From: Natronosalvus caseinilyticus
GTDB lineage: Archaea > Halobacteriota > Halobacteria > Halobacteriales > Natrialbaceae
Assembly: GCF_017357105.1 (NCBI RefSeq)
Contig: NZ_CP071596.1
Coordinates: 1,550,001 to 1,614,000 of the forward strand
Direction of reading: 5' to 3'
Length of the DNA stretch: 64,000 nucleotides
Positions within the stretch are counted from its first letter, which is position 1; each line of letters opens with the position of its first letter. The notes below the pieces were generated by a model, which was given only the letters and a program-made list of their open reading frames with translations, was not told the DNA's origin and did not search any database. Below, piece by piece: positions 1-8,584 of this stretch. The translations under genes and the position numbers were made by a program.

Positions 1-615
1 GAGCGGGCGAAGGAGAATCGACGACAGGCGTACGAGGACTACTGCACCGAGATCGATTCCATCGAATCGACGTTTCTTGAGACGTTCGGGCCCCTGTACG
101 AACAAGCGAACGAGGACGTGACGCCGACGTCGGAACTCTTTCACGTCGTCGACGTCGGCGATCCGAGCGAGACGGAGACGCGTCAGCTCTACCAGAACGC
201 GGCCGAAACCGTCTACGTGATTACGAACAGCTTCGCCTACTTCGAGGATATCGAAACGGCGATTTCGACCGCGAGCGAGCAAGGACTCGAGGTCTCGGTG
301 TTGTTCCTCGATCCCCGTAGACTTCCGTCGGAGAAGGCAGCGGTACAGGCGGATATCGTCGAGCGAATCGCCTCCGAGTATCCTGCTATCAGATATCGAT
401 TCAGCGAGGAGGTACTGCCCTGGCGCGGAACGTTTATCGACCCGAGTATGGAGTACGATTCTGGGAAAGCGATCTTCCTGGTTGAAGAGACCGACGTTCC
501 GAACCATCAGCGGCAAGCCGCGATTACGGAAAACGGCTCGTTCGTCGCAGGTATGAAACGGTATTTCGATTTGATCTGGCGGTACGAGAGTCTCGAGTCA
601 CGACCATATGTCTGA
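1..615 (+). CDS. TrmB-family transcriptional regulator, C-terminal part (5' truncated by window)
   Basis: The reading frame is open from base 1 and ends with TGA at 613-615, so only the last 204 residues are present and the N-terminal winged helix lies outside. What remains is the effector/phospholipase-D-like region typical of haloarchaeal TrmB-type regulators: a strand-helix pattern around VYVITNSFAYFEDIETAI followed by VSVLFLDP, and a C-terminal segment FVAGMKRYFDLIWRYES that closes this domain in the family. Such proteins sense sugars or other metabolites and control transcription. It lies 70 bp upstream of a glycosyltransferase, so control of the adjacent glycan genes is possible but inferred. 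Confidence 0.7.
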   Translation, partial: ERAKENRRQAYEDYCTEIDSIESTFLETFGPLYEQANEDVTPTSELFHVVDVGDPSETETRQLYQNAAETVYVITNSFAYFEDIETAISTASEQGLEVSVLFLDPRRLPSEKAAVQADIVERIASEYPAIRYRFSEEVLPWRGTFIDPSMEYDSGKAIFLVEETDVPNHQRQAAITENGSFVAGMKRYFDLIWRYESLESRPYV

Positions 616-652
616 ACGATTACAAACCATAACTGAAGACACTGGACCGCGA

Positions 653-660
653 GATATTTA
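653..660 (+). promoter_or_regulatory. TATA-like box for the GT4/flippase unit
   Basis: GATATTTA ends 25 nt before the ATG at 686, the spacing expected for a leaderless haloarchaeal transcript. It is the only AT-rich block in the 70-bp gap. Confidence 0.5.
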
Positions 661-685
661 GCCGAGTCTTCAGCATATTCAAACA

Positions 686-1795
686 ATGCGTATCCTCTAC
701 CTCACCGAGGAGCCTATCTCTTTCTCCGATGCGATGGTACGAGGTGGGGCGATACATGTCCGAAATGTCGTCTCAGGACTTCGAAAGCGAGGACACGACG
801 TTTATCTTCTCGACTGGAACTCCGAACCAGAACGTTCGTTTCAGGTTTCGGTTAATCCTCGGTCCCGATTCGTCGAAGGGCCTCTCAGAACGCTCATTCG
901 AGCGATTCGAATCGGACGGAGGCATGCCATCGACATCGTCATCTCGAAGACCCGAAAAACGTATCTTCCGGGACTGCTCGCAGCACGGAATCTCGGCGTG
1001 ACTCACGTCGTCCACGTCGGCTCGAGTCTCGATCCGCCGGTGGAGAGCCTCTTCGGACGAACGGATTTGGCGTCGTTCAAAGTGCGGCTTCGTGCGCCTC
1101 ACGACGGATATTTCGTGGTCTGTGACTACATCGGTTCCCAGCTCCAATCGTACAGTATCAATGGAGGCCGTATCTTCAACATACGTAACGCAGTCGACGT
1201 GGACAGATTCAACCCAGAATCAGCGCCTGTCGCGCTTTCCAGTCGATTTGAACGTCGAATTGACGATCTCGAAAGCGGTCTCCATTTGGGGTACGTCGGT
1301 GGACTCCAGCCGTACAAAGGCCTCGCTGATCTCGCCGCAGCCCTCGAGTCGGCCGATGCCGACTGCGACCTGATCGTTGCCGGTGATGGCCCGGAACGAA
1401 CACACCTCGAGAAGATTTTCGGAGAAACGGCTACGTTCCTCGGATCGGTGCCATACGAACAGATCCCCTCGCTGTATCATGAGTTCGACGCGTTCGTTCT
1501 TCCTTCCCATACTGAGGGGCTTCCGCGAGTAATACTCGAGGCGCAGGCAACGGCAACGCCGGTTGCGGCCACTCGAGTCGGCGGGGTCCCGGAAATCGTT
1601 CAGGACGGCGAGACAGGATTGCTCTGTGATCCCCATCGACCGGATCAACTGACGACGGCAATTGATCACCTCGCGACGGACGAACGCGAACGTGAGCGCC
1701 TCGGCGAGAACGGTCGAACGGCCGTCGAGGAGGGGTTCTCCTGGGACGAGTTGTACGATCGATACGAACGCGCTCTTCAACAGGTGATCGGGTGA
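686..1795 (+). CDS. Glycosyltransferase family 4 (GT-B fold)
   Basis: This 369-residue protein transfers an activated sugar onto a growing glycan, probably a lipid-linked oligosaccharide at the cytoplasmic face of the membrane. The N-terminal Rossmann half starts MRILYLTEEP and contains GGAIHVRNVV, typical of the acceptor domain. The C-terminal half has GYVGGLQPYKG and the EX7E motif (E277 and E285) in EGLPRVILE, followed by a loop that binds nucleotide sugar (VAATRVGGVPEIV). The length is normal for GT4. The flippase begins 4 bp downstream, so the two are co-transcribed. Donor and acceptor sugars cannot be read from sequence. Confidence 0.92.
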   Translation: MRILYLTEEPISFSDAMVRGGAIHVRNVVSGLRKRGHDVYLLDWNSEPERSFQVSVNPRSRFVEGPLRTLIRAIRIGRRHAIDIVISKTRKTYLPGLLAARNLGVTHVVHVGSSLDPPVESLFGRTDLASFKVRLRAPHDGYFVVCDYIGSQLQSYSINGGRIFNIRNAVDVDRFNPESAPVALSSRFERRIDDLESGLHLGYVGGLQPYKGLADLAAALESADADCDLIVAGDGPERTHLEKIFGETATFLGSVPYEQIPSLYHEFDAFVLPSHTEGLPRVILEAQATATPVAATRVGGVPEIVQDGETGLLCDPHRPDQLTTAIDHLATDERERERLGENGRTAVEEGFSWDELYDRYERALQQVIG

Positions 1796-1799
1796 CCAG

Positions 1800-3323
1800 A
1801 TGAGCGATAACGATCAGGCAATTCGGGACGTGGTCAAAGGCGCGAGTGTCATCTACGTTGGACTGTTTCTCGAGTTGGTTATCGCATTTGTAGCGCAGGT
1901 GCTGGCCGCGAGATACCTCTCGGTTAGTGAATTCGGAGGATTAACGACCGGGACTGCGCTTTTAAGCGTAGGCGCAATAATTGGAGGGCTTGGATTAGCC
2001 TCCGGTTTGGTACGGTACCTCCCCCGCGTAGATAATTCGGAAAAACGTGCGCTTACCCAGTTTGCGTTTAGTGTGGTTGCGATAGCCTCTCTGCCGTTAG
2101 GCCTACTAGTTTCGCTCAACGCAGAATTCGTCGCAGCGACCATTTTTGACGACCCAACAGTTGAGGCGAGCATTAGAGTCTTTGGGGCAGCAATTCCATT
2201 CGCTGCCCTTCTTAACGTTGCACTAAGCGGTTTACGTGGACAATCTGAGTCGGCCCGATACGCGTTTGTTCAGAACATTCTGCATACCAGCGTCCGACTA
2301 TTGCTTATCATCACCGCGGTCACTTTCGGCCTCGGCCAGTTTGGATTTGCCACTGCATACGCGATACCGTACACCGCCAGTCTCGTTGCCGCAGTTTATT
2401 TTCTTTATCGTGCGCTTCCAGAAGTTTCGGAATCGCTCGACCAGGACAGGAGATCCGAAGTGTTTCGATACTCTCTCCCATTTACTATTACCGAACTTTC
2501 GAGCTTCATATACAGAAGTGTTGATATATTCCTCGTGCTTCGTTTTTTAGGGAGCGCAGCGGTCGGAGTGTACGGAGTCGCGTACGCAGCTGTAGGTTTT
2601 ATGCAAATGTTCTCTACTGCCTTTAATTTCATCGGAACTCCGATGGCAAGCCGGCTCGAGAGTGAAGGTGATGTCTCGGGGATGATTAAGGTTTATCGAT
2701 CGATAGCCCGATGGCTAGCAATTGCAAGCGTATGTGCCCTTTTCCCCCTCGGTGTGTTCTCTACGGAGTTCATTAGCGTAATTTACGGTGGCGAGTATGC
2801 TGAAGGAGGATTAGTCCTCACAATTCTGGCAATTGGGTATGCCGCCAGTAACGTCCTGAACGTTCACGGGCCGCTCCTGCGGGCACTCGGAAAGTCGAAA
2901 CTTCTCTCTTTCAACAGTGCCGCTGCGGCGATCTCGAATGTCGCATTTAACATCATATTGATTCCTACTCTCGGTATCATGGGGGCTGCCATTGCTACAG
3001 GGGTATCGTTTATTATCCGTGATGGGATGGCAACGATACAGATCCACTATTACACAAATCGAACGCCTCTTTCCAGAGCGACATTAACTCCTGTTTTAAT
3101 ATCACTTCCGTTTGTTGCCCTCGCAGTACTCATTAGGCCTATTATCCCGGTTTCGTTCGTCTTTCTCGTCCTTATTTCTGGATTGTTTTCGATAGCGTAT
3201 GTACTGGTCATTTTGTCGATTACTGGACTCTTCCAGTATGAAATAATGATTCTCAGATCAATTGAGGAGAAGTATGAGATAGACTCCTGGATGCTCGATA
3301 TATTGATAAACCGGTTCTCATGA
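1800..3323 (+). CDS. Wzx/AglR-like oligosaccharide flippase (polysaccharide biosynthesis protein)
   Basis: A 507-residue, very hydrophobic protein with about 12-14 predicted membrane helices, beginning MSDNDQAIRDVVKGASVIYVGLFLEL. The early motif AARYLSVSEFGGLTTGTALL is characteristic of the MATE/Wzx flippase superfamily, which moves lipid-linked sugars across the membrane. In haloarchaea the related AglR is implicated in flipping dolichol-phosphate-linked sugar for N-glycosylation. It follows the GT4 gene by 4 bp. Codon use is visibly AT-richer than in genes beyond 14 kb, as often seen in exchanged glycan loci. The substrate is unknown. Confidence 0.9.
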   Translation: MSDNDQAIRDVVKGASVIYVGLFLELVIAFVAQVLAARYLSVSEFGGLTTGTALLSVGAIIGGLGLASGLVRYLPRVDNSEKRALTQFAFSVVAIASLPLGLLVSLNAEFVAATIFDDPTVEASIRVFGAAIPFAALLNVALSGLRGQSESARYAFVQNILHTSVRLLLIITAVTFGLGQFGFATAYAIPYTASLVAAVYFLYRALPEVSESLDQDRRSEVFRYSLPFTITELSSFIYRSVDIFLVLRFLGSAAVGVYGVAYAAVGFMQMFSTAFNFIGTPMASRLESEGDVSGMIKVYRSIARWLAIASVCALFPLGVFSTEFISVIYGGEYAEGGLVLTILAIGYAASNVLNVHGPLLRALGKSKLLSFNSAAAAISNVAFNIILIPTLGIMGAAIATGVSFIIRDGMATIQIHYYTNRTPLSRATLTPVLISLPFVALAVLIRPIIPVSFVFLVLISGLFSIAYVLVILSITGLFQYEIMILRSIEEKYEIDSWMLDILINRFS

Positions 3324-3636
3324 ATAGTCTTAGTGATTACCATCTTTCACTATTGGTCATATATTTGTTGGACCGATAAAACGATGCCGCGGGTACTGGT
3401 GTTCAACATACAGTCACTTTACGAGAATTCCGCTCGGTTGGTGGGGTATAAAATTGTGGTTATATATTAATACTTTATAAAATAACAGATATAAATAACA
3501 TTTCCATCAGTGGTCTCACTAGAGAGACTTGACGTAGATAATACTGGCTAGCAATTTGGCATATAACAGCGTTTCAGTAGCTGTCGAAGCACTATTAGTT
3601 TCGTACACTCTCCATGAACATCGTACTGAAATATTT
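3324..3636. other. AT-rich intergenic region without recognisable gene
   Basis: About 310 bp between the flippase stop and the IS6 target-site repeat. It is AT-rich, with tracts such as TATATATTAATACTTTATAA near 3460-3480. No open frame with haloarchaeal codon use and no tRNA-like fold was seen. Confidence 0.6.
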
Positions 3637-3644
3637 GATTTTCA
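3637..3644. repeat. Left copy of 8-bp target-site duplication of the IS6 element
   Basis: GATTTTCA directly abuts the left end of the element (which begins GACACTGTCTAG) and is repeated exactly at 4386-4393 next to the right end. Eight base pairs is the usual duplication length for IS6-family insertion. Confidence 0.8.
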
Positions 3645-4385
3645 GACACTGTCTAGATGAGAGTTTGAGGAACGAGCAGGTGGTGGCGAGAAGTGCTCAT
3701 GCAACTCGCCGACCTGCTCAGAGAAACCTTGAACGTGGACTGTGATGAGGGTTGGGAGAACGATCGCACCCCGGCACCCGTCAGGGTGTTTGGGGTGCGT
3801 CTGCACTCGATGGGATTGTCGGTTCGGGAGGTCGTCTCAGTGCTTGAATTACTCGGTATTGACCGCTCTCACGGCGCAATTTGGAACTGGACGCACACGC
3901 TGTCCGAGGCGCAGAGCGACCCGCCGACGGCCTCGCCGTCGCGGGTCGCGGTCGACGAGAAACAGATCGAGGTCGACGGCGAGAAAAAGTGGCTGTACGC
4001 CGCAATCGACACAGAATCGAAGCTCTTGCTGGAAATCGACGTGTTCAGCCGCCGCGGCACCGACCCCGCGGCGGCGTTCCTCTCACGCTTGAGGAGAAAC
4101 ACGATTTCGACGACACAGCGTTTCTCGTGGATGCTGGCGGCTATCTGACTGCCCTTGCTCGTCGGAAGTTGAACGGTCAGCTCGACTACAGCGAGCGAAA
4201 CACCATCGAAAAGTGGTTTCAGACAGTGTCGATGCGGATCGACCGCTTTCACTCGTTCTGGCGGGGCAGTCCAGCCAGCGCACGCCGCTGGCTGAGGCGC
4301 TTCAGACACCATTATAGCCACGATCGACCGAACCAGGCACTAAACGGCCGAACCCCTGTCGAGGAGGTGGGAACTAGACAGTACC
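3645..4385 (+). mobile_element. IS6-family insertion sequence (haloarchaeal ISH type), 741 bp
   Basis: The ends are inverted repeats: GACACTGTCTAG on the left and, read inward on the other strand, GGTACTGTCTAG on the right, matching at 10 of 12 positions. Exact 8-bp duplications GATTTTCA flank it. Size and the single transposase gene fit the compact IS6 family. The element is structurally whole, but its transposase is frameshifted, so it could move only if a relative supplied transposase. A second, more decayed copy in the same orientation lies at 6412-7147, and the two bracket a sulfatase gene. Confidence 0.85.
3699..4385 (+). pseudogene. Frameshifted IS6-family transposase
   Basis: Starting at ATG 3699 (MQLADLLRETLNVD), the first frame gives the N-terminal helix-turn-helix and the start of the DDE core (VAVDEKQIEVDG, AAIDTESKLLLEIDVFSRRGTDPAAAFLSRL). 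Near 4086-4094 the match jumps to another frame, which continues EEKHDFDDTAFLVDAGGYLTALA and then ERNTIEKWF with the catalytic Glu, ending RPNQALNGRTPVEEV. Together the two pieces make one normal-length transposase. The second frame also has no stop inside the element and runs past its right end. The gene is therefore broken unless the frameshift is a sequencing error. Confidence 0.85.
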
Positions 4386-4393
4386 GATTTTCA
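4386..4393. repeat. Right copy of 8-bp target-site duplication of the IS6 element
   Basis: GATTTTCA, identical to 3637-3644, immediately outside the right inverted repeat. Confidence 0.8.
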
Positions 4394-4670
4394 CTGCTTG
4401 TCGATCAACCCCAAATTCATCAGAGACTATATGATGGTGCCACGAGTCTCGTTACCTCTTCAGCGTTCTCCCAACTTGAAATATTCCTTACATAGACTGT
4501 GTCAAGTATCGTTACCTCCCTCTGAACACACTATGCAGGATAGAGTCAGCCGAATCCAGACGAACCGAAACATATTTAGTTGATAATGGTAACGCTCAAC
4601 TGTACAATCGAGATGTAGTTGATCGGCTAGACTGATACTTCGCTCGTACCGATCATTCAAATCCCGACTA
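4394..4670. other. AT-rich spacer before the sulfatase gene
   Basis: About 280 bp with no supported gene. Short open frames exist, but they are basic and lack haloarchaeal codon bias. No clear TATA box sits 25 nt before the sulfatase ATG at 4671. Confidence 0.5.
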
Positions 4671-6122
4671 ATGACACCGAATATTCTTCTCGTGGTTCTT
4701 GACTCCGTACGGGCACGGAACACGTCTCTTTATGAGTCCGATGCCGAGACGACTCCGTTTTTAGAAGAATTCGCTCAAAAGGCGACCGTTTACGAGCAAG
4801 CGCGTGCCCCAGGAACGGATAGCCTTCAGAGTCATGCAAGCATTTTCACCGGCCTGCACGTCGCTGAACACCAAATGCGAGATATCGGAGACCGGCTCCG
4901 ACCCGGCAACACCATTTGGGAAGAACTAGCCGCGGATGGATACGAGACAGGTGTGTTTTCGTACAACTCCTACCTAACTCAGGCCCCAGTTGGTCTATCT
5001 GATGCGTTCGAGACGGTAGTTTCAGGTGAAAACCACCGTGTACCCTTCCCTGGCGGGTTTGATCCCTCAAATCTCAATCGAGATGGTCTCAAGCGCTACT
5101 TAGAATTCATGCAGTGCGTTGTCAGTAGCGGGCGACCGCTACAGTCACTTGCGAACGGATTGGCACTCTGGGACGTCACGAGGCCATTGATTCCGTCGAA
5201 ATTCCAGGGGCTAAATATAGTCCCTGACAGCAAGTTTACCGACGAATTCGAGACCTGGGTCGATAACCGTAATGGTTCGTGGGCGGCCTGTGTCAACTAT
5301 ATGTGCGCCCACACGCCATACCTCCCTGATCCTGAGTACAACTTATGGGCCGACCAGACGGAACGTAAATTAATGTGTGATCTTAAGTCTCACAAATGGG
5401 AGTTCATCGCCGGATGCCGGCCCTGGAGCGAGCGGGCTGCTCTTGAGCGAGCATATAATGGATGTATACGCCAAGTCGATGCCGAGCTGAAGCGACTGCT
5501 TTCAACACTGTCCAGACATGGTGAGCTCAATAACACGCTTGTGGTCATTACTGCTGACCACGGCGAAGGATTCGGCGAAAAAGGTACCATTCGCCCCGTT
5601 CGGTCGGTTGCACATGGGACAACTGGTGGGCTTGAGGAAGAGATCCTCCATGTCCCGCTCGTAGTCAAGTACCCCAACCAAACTGAAGGTACGCGTATAA
5701 AGACTGTCGCATCCTTGACTGAGTTCCCGACGCTCGTTAGGCGAACGATTGCCGGTGAGCGGGACGAATCCGGATTCATCCCCGATAATGGTCTCGTTCT
5801 GGCCTCGGATAGCGGACTGTCCGAACAGAAACGTGATAGCGTGCCGGAATACGTTGAAGATGTTGAGGTATATGAACACGGTGGTAAGGCTGTATATCGA
5901 ACGACTCGAGACAAACGAATTCGAAAAGACGTCAAGTGGAACGGCAACACGATGGCGTTTGATTGCACCTCTCCAAGGGAGACAATTAGGCTCGACGATC
6001 CCGATCCAACGGTACTTCAGGAGGCATTCGCCGGACTTGAGCCTTCGAAGGCCGTCACATCGGACGATGTTGTGCCAGCTGACGATGTTAAAGCACGGCT
6101 CGAACAACTCGGCTACCGGTGA
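4671..6122 (+). CDS. Sulfatase-like hydrolase/transferase (alkaline phosphatase superfamily)
   Basis: A 483-residue soluble protein of the sulfatase fold. Metal ligands are visible: D11 in LVVLDSVRA, and D296/H297 in ITADHGEGFGEKG, followed by HGTTGG and the late VKYP lysine region. At the nucleophile position the sequence reads SLQSHASIFTG (S51), so a serine replaces the cysteine that becomes formylglycine in classical sulfatases. It could be an unmodified-type sulfatase or a phospho/sulfo-transferase acting on glycans. The C-terminus ends VKARLEQLGYR, a signature shared with other AP-superfamily genes here. It lies between two IS6 elements and is AT-richer than the window average, consistent with transfer. 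Confidence 0.85.
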   Translation: MTPNILLVVLDSVRARNTSLYESDAETTPFLEEFAQKATVYEQARAPGTDSLQSHASIFTGLHVAEHQMRDIGDRLRPGNTIWEELAADGYETGVFSYNSYLTQAPVGLSDAFETVVSGENHRVPFPGGFDPSNLNRDGLKRYLEFMQCVVSSGRPLQSLANGLALWDVTRPLIPSKFQGLNIVPDSKFTDEFETWVDNRNGSWAACVNYMCAHTPYLPDPEYNLWADQTERKLMCDLKSHKWEFIAGCRPWSERAALERAYNGCIRQVDAELKRLLSTLSRHGELNNTLVVITADHGEGFGEKGTIRPVRSVAHGTTGGLEEEILHVPLVVKYPNQTEGTRIKTVASLTEFPTLVRRTIAGERDESGFIPDNGLVLASDSGLSEQKRDSVPEYVEDVEVYEHGGKAVYRTTRDKRIRKDVKWNGNTMAFDCTSPRETIRLDDPDPTVLQEAFAGLEPSKAVTSDDVVPADDVKARLEQLGYR

Positions 6123-6127
6123 CCTAA

Positions 6128-6330
6128 TCAATCAAGGTATCCTAGCTCCCGAAATCGTTGTTTGACTGCTTTGTCTTCCTTTATATTCGAGAGGTCAGTA
6201 TCGGTCGTCTGCGCCATCTTTAGGTGTTCACTCATGACGGCCGTGAACCGATTGACGACCTCGGGATTATCGTCGCTCACGTCTCTTGTTTCGTTGGGGT
6301 CCGCCACCAGATCATACAGGTCAAACTACC
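6128..6330 (-). pseudogene. C-terminal remnant of a second sulfatase
   Basis: On the minus strand an open frame without a start reads LYDLVADPNETRDVSDDNP, continues through MSEHLKMAQTT, and ends VKQRFRELGYLD at the TGA 6130-6128. LYDL..DP.E..NV.DDNPE is the standard C-terminal stretch of sulfatases, and the RELGYLD end is the family signature. Upstream, an in-frame TAG and unrelated AT-rich sequence replace the rest, so only about 65 residues survive. It is tail-to-tail with the intact sulfatase at 4671-6122, 5 bp away, and between the two IS6 elements. Probably a relic of rearrangement. Confidence 0.8.
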
Positions 6331-6411
6331 TTTAGCCTGTCCCAAAGACCTTTTTAGTTAGGAGTATGGGCCGTAAGAATGTCAATTACTCCCTTGGACG
6401 TACAGATGACC

Positions 6412-7147
6412 GGCAGTGTCTAGTTAGGCTAGTTTGAGGAACGAACAGGTCATGGAGATAGTTTGGAACATTGCTCGCAGACCTGCTCAGCGAGTGGTAC
6501 GCAGCGGAATTTGATAATTGTTGGGAACGTGAGCGGACGGCGAACACCCTGACGGGCGTTCGCCGTCCGCTTCCACACAATCGGGTGTTCGCTCCGCGAA
6601 ACACGAGCAATTCTCCGCTTGCTCGGCGTTGAACGATCTCATCAAGCCATCTGGAACTGGGTGCATCGACTAGCTGACAACGTGCCAGATCCGTCGACGG
6701 CGAAGCCCTCGCGAGTTGTTGATGAGACCGCTGTCAAGATCAACGGCAATTGGTCTTGAGTGTACGCTGTAATCGATCTCGACTCTCGGTTGCTCCTCGA
6801 TGCCGCAGCCTTTAGACGATGAGGCACCGATCCAGCTGCCGCGTTCCTGCATCGATTGACCGAGAAACACAGTTTCGGAGAGCCCGTGTTTCTCGTCGAT
6901 AGCTACGGTTGTCTGACTGCTTTCACTCGATTAGGTGCTGATCGATCAGGTCGACTACGTCGAGCGAACTCTGTTCGAGAGGTGGTTTCACACGCTAAAA
7001 ATGCGGGTTGACCGCTTATTCCTCGTGGGTGAGCAGTCGGGCGAGCGTCAGAAAGTGGCTTGAACAGTTCGGACACTACGACACACAATGACCGTATCAG
7101 TCACTTAACGGATAGACGCCAGCAGAGGTGCTAGACTAGATAGTGCA
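6412..7147 (+). mobile_element. Degenerate IS6-family insertion sequence, second copy
   Basis: The left end GGCAGTGTCTAG resembles that of the element at 3645 and shares the internal stretch GTTTGAGGAACGAACAGG. The right end CTAGATAGTGCA is a decayed inverted copy. The length (about 736 bp) matches. No exact 8-bp duplication remains outside (AGATGACC against ATAGAACC), so the insertion is older, or the ends recombined. Same orientation as the first copy. Confidence 0.75.
6470..7135 (+). pseudogene. Decayed IS6-family transposase
   Basis: Recognisable transposase pieces appear in order: SHQAIWNW-like helix-turn-helix, RVVDETAVKINGNW, VIDLDSRLLLD, GTDPAAAFLHRLTEKH, VFLVDSYG and RWFHTLKMRVDRLF. 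In-frame TGA codons interrupt at 6757-6759 (expected Trp in the WSWVYA region) and 6820-6822 (expected Arg in RRRGTD), both explained by single transitions. At least one frameshift follows around 6930. The gene cannot make transposase. Confidence 0.8.
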
Positions 7148-7189
7148 ATAGAACCAAACTCTATTATGTATTTGATGTTATATCCTACT

Positions 7190-7732
7190 ATGGAAGATAT
7201 TCGTTTGGATTTAGGTGGTGGGGCAGACCCCGTAGAAAATCACTTAAATATTGATTTAAGGGTAACTGAATCCGTCGATATCGTTGCATCGGCGGACAAT
7301 CTTCCGTTTAAAGATGGAACCGTCAAGAGGATACATGCCAATAGCCTTGTTCCACATCTCCCTGATTTGAATAGAGCCATCGAAGAATGGTCTCGAGCAT
7401 TAGAGCCGGGTGGAGAACTTGAACTTGCTGCGACGCATGCCCACAGCACTGGCATCGTCGCTGATCCGGACCATTCCTTGTGGTCCTGGACATCTCAGAC
7501 ACCCGAATGGTACGATGCCGACAGTAAGTGGAACTACTTCTACAACGCCGAACTAGAACTGATTGATGTCTCGGTTGTTGGTTGGTTACGTCCGTATCGC
7601 TGGTGGCTTCGGCCATTTTCATACCTTTATGGTAATTTAATTGATATTATCGGGCATGATCTTGCCGATGAGTTAATGAAATTCCCATTCGCGGGTGGGC
7701 GGGTCCGTGCTCGATGGCGAAAACATGAGTGA
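7190..7732 (+). CDS. Class I SAM-dependent methyltransferase
   Basis: A 180-residue protein beginning MEDIRLDLGGGADPVENHLNIDL. RLDLGGG is the glycine-rich SAM-binding motif I; DLRVTESVDIVASADNLPFKDGTVKRI carries the acidic residue and the typical LPF.D segment of the SAM pocket, and ALEPGGELEL is motif post-II. The family includes small-molecule and sugar methyltransferases. Start 7190 is preferred over upstream codons because a TATA-like block (TATTATGTA, 7162-7170) sits about 20-28 nt ahead and the motif begins right after it. The gene lies immediately beyond the IS6 copy, so its promoter abuts the element's right end. A role in methylating a glycan sugar is inferred from context. Confidence 0.8.
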   Translation: MEDIRLDLGGGADPVENHLNIDLRVTESVDIVASADNLPFKDGTVKRIHANSLVPHLPDLNRAIEEWSRALEPGGELELAATHAHSTGIVADPDHSLWSWTSQTPEWYDADSKWNYFYNAELELIDVSVVGWLRPYRWWLRPFSYLYGNLIDIIGHDLADELMKFPFAGGRVRARWRKHE

Positions 7733-7744
7733 CTGAAAGGTTCT

Positions 7745-8548
7745 TTACCGTTCAGTTAGTTTCGTTAGTATATCGGTTGCAACGACAAATCGGTGGTCGG
7801 ACCAGTCGAAGAGCAGTTTGATGCGATCTCGGAACTCCTGGCCGTTGTTTTCCAGGTCTGAATGGTAGTCAATAGCATCGTATGGGTGCATGTACATCGA
7901 AACGACATTGTCAGTGTTCTCGAACAACCACTGCAGTGCACGCAATCCCGAGCACCCTCTTCGGTCGGTTCTTAGCGTGTGCGCCGTGGCAGTAATGTTA
8001 CCATTAGGGAACGTTCGAACCCAGACTCGGGAAGGTTTCGAGGGACGTGCATAAGTCGTTGGAAGTTCCATGAGATCCCCGTTGTAGATGAATGGTTCTG
8101 TACGCACCGTCATTGTGTCTGGCATATAGTTGCGATATCTGACATTAATCGAGGCGTCAATTTTGAATCCAATGTCCGTCAATACATCAAGCGTTGTTTG
8201 ACTGGCCTTGTGGCGGCCAGCACGGAAGGCAGTGAGTGTTTCGGGGGCCACCCCGGCAGCTCCAGCCACTGTCTTTCGGGTTTGAGAGATGAGTTCCCGT
8301 TGCCGGTCGCGAGAAAGTGCGGCGAGATCGTCTGCTTCGTGGCCGAATTCTTGAGGATGAACGTGAACACCAATTTCGTGATCCTCAGAGAGTGATTCAA
8401 CGACCTCAGGGAGTTCAGTTGCGATTTGCGAAGTCGTGTATACTGTCCCTCGTGGTATCACCTTGTCAAACCACCGCATTGCATCTCTAATTCCGTCAAA
8501 TGAACCGTCCTTGTTTGGTTCGAGGTCAACCGAGAACGCTAACTCCAT
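7745..8548 (-). CDS. Polysaccharide deacetylase family protein (COG0726-like)
   Basis: A 267-residue protein starting MELAFSVDLEPN, where the early Asp/Glu pair corresponds to the metal-binding motif 1 of the NodB fold. HEIGVHVHPQEFGHEADDL supplies the histidines of motif 2, LTAFRAGRHKAS resembles motif 3 (RAG), and MYMHPYD is the late His motif. No signal peptide is present, so it probably acts in the cytoplasm on an activated or lipid-linked amino sugar. It is the last gene of the minus-strand glycan operon, 36 bp after the GT4, and converges with the methyltransferase. Substrate unknown. Confidence 0.8.
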   Translation of the reverse strand: MELAFSVDLEPNKDGSFDGIRDAMRWFDKVIPRGTVYTTSQIATELPEVVESLSEDHEIGVHVHPQEFGHEADDLAALSRDRQRELISQTRKTVAGAAGVAPETLTAFRAGRHKASQTTLDVLTDIGFKIDASINVRYRNYMPDTMTVRTEPFIYNGDLMELPTTYARPSKPSRVWVRTFPNGNITATAHTLRTDRRGCSGLRALQWLFENTDNVVSMYMHPYDAIDYHSDLENNGQEFRDRIKLLFDWSDHRFVVATDILTKLTER

Positions 8549-8584
8549 CTGTTTAACTTTCCTATAGCGGGTACAAGACTTTTT

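Noticed and set aside
6404-7155. Target-site duplication for IS6 copy 2
   Set aside because: AGATGACC and ATAGAACC agree at only five of eight positions, not enough to claim a duplication.
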